Source: Bacteroidota bacterium
GTDB lineage: Bacteria; Bacteroidota; Bacteroidia; Chitinophagales; Chitinophagaceae
Assembly: GCA_023396345.1 (NCBI GenBank)
Contig: JAEWWO010000151.1
Span: forward strand, 1 to 5,117
Direction of reading: 5' to 3'
Length of the DNA stretch: 5,117 nt
Made by a program: the position numbers and the translations under genes. Below the pieces are notes generated by a model. That model did no database searches. It saw nothing but the letters and a program-made list of their open reading frames with translations, and was not told the origin of the DNA. The first letter of the stretch is position 1. Every line of letters begins with the position of its first letter. Shown here piece after piece: positions 4,541-5,117 of the stretch.

Positions 4541-5117
4541 TTGAAAAGAATTCTGCAATATATCTACAGCATTTACGCCATGCTTACCTTTCTGGTACTC
4601 ATGCTGATTGTTTTATTATTTGTGCTTATAGCTGCATTATTCGGAAAAGATAAGGGCGGAGATATTGTTTATGTTATTTGTCGAACTTGGGCAGCTATAT
4701 GGTATTTTCTCATCGGCATTCGTCACCGGAATATATATCTTGCACCTCATGACAAAGCACGGCAATACATATTTGTAGCCAATCATCATTCTTATCAGGA
4801 TATTCCTTCATTGTTGCTGACGGTGAAACAAAAAATGCGTGTACTCGGAAAATCAGAACTGGCAAAGGTTCCGTTATTCGGTTTTATTTATTCAATGGCT
4901 GCCGTATTAGTAAACAGACAAAGCCCTGAAAAAAGAGCACAAAGTGTGGTTGATATGAAGAGGGTTATCGCTTCAGGAAAATCTATCTTTATTTTTCCGG
5001 AAGGCACTTTCAATGAATCTGACGAACCGCTGAAATCCTTTTATGACGGGGCTTTCAGAATAGCCATAGAAACACAGACCAATATAAAACCAATATTGTT
5101 TCCCGATACAGTAAACA
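4541..5117 (+). CDS. PlsC-type lysophospholipid / 1-acylglycerol-3-phosphate acyltransferase, 3' end cut off
   Basis: The frame is open to the window edge (192 codons). It carries all four acyltransferase motifs: NHHSYQD at 81-87 (catalytic H82 and D87 of HX4D), VLVNR at 122-126, FPEGT at 152-156, and the KPILF proline P184. A single N-terminal membrane helix spans about residues 11-34. Members transfer a fatty acyl group to a lysophospholipid, commonly making phosphatidic acid at the inner face of the cytoplasmic membrane; the exact substrate cannot be read from sequence. Start choice: an in-frame TAA lies at 4490-4492, and the first ATG in frame is at 4580 (residue 14). The TTG at 4541 restores the LKRILQYIYSIY opening I associate with Bacteroidota homologues and suits the promoter, so I prefer it with moderate confidence. 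Family length is about 240-250 aa, so the last quarter is missing. Confidence 0.88.
   Translation, partial: MKRILQYIYSIYAMLTFLVLMLIVLLFVLIAALFGKDKGGDIVYVICRTWAAIWYFLIGIRHRNIYLAPHDKARQYIFVANHHSYQDIPSLLLTVKQKMRVLGKSELAKVPLFGFIYSMAAVLVNRQSPEKRAQSVVDMKRVIASGKSIFIFPEGTFNESDEPLKSFYDGAFRIAIETQTNIKPILFPDTVN

Overview
The window most likely comes from a low-GC member of the Bacteroidota, probably near Chitinophagaceae/Sphingobacteriia. The support is Bacteroidota-type -7 promoter boxes (TAnnTTTG) before several genes, little use of Shine-Dalgarno sites, and protein families typical of that phylum. No species can be named from the sequence alone.

Layout. (1) Bases 1-658, mostly minus strand: the N-terminal part of an AraC-type regulator with a CxxC metal-binding-like head (runs off the left edge), then a 76-aa protein of unknown function enclosed by a perfect 13-bp inverted repeat. 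(2) Bases 659-3439, plus strand: a metal-homeostasis cluster of a Fur-family repressor, a Zn/Cd/Pb-type P(IB-2) efflux ATPase broken by one in-frame TAA just after its CPC metal-site motif, and a 95-aa DUF4298-type protein 10 bases downstream. A palindrome lies just ahead of the ATPase promoter and is a plausible operator for the Fur-like protein. (3) Bases 3548-4042: a DinB-family four-helix protein. (4) Bases 4043-4334: a non-coding stretch between two converging transcripts, packed with secondary structure. It holds two terminators, two inverted copies of a module, and four short hairpins whose stems differ in sequence but stay paired. (5) Bases 4335-4406, minus strand: the initiator tRNA (fMet). 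(6) From 4541, plus strand: a PlsC-type acyltransferase, apparently with a TTG start, running off the right edge.

How the parts may work together: the AraC-type and Fur-type regulators and the ATPase look like one metal-response locus whose exporter has been inactivated, is read through, or carries a sequence error. The DinB protein, tRNA and acyltransferase look like unrelated housekeeping or accessory genes. The least explained part is the convergent region 4043-4334. Its two halves are diverged inverted copies of the order terminator, TGAAGTTGTT box, hairpin, TTAATAGAA tail, with compensatory stem changes that suggest a structured repeat family.
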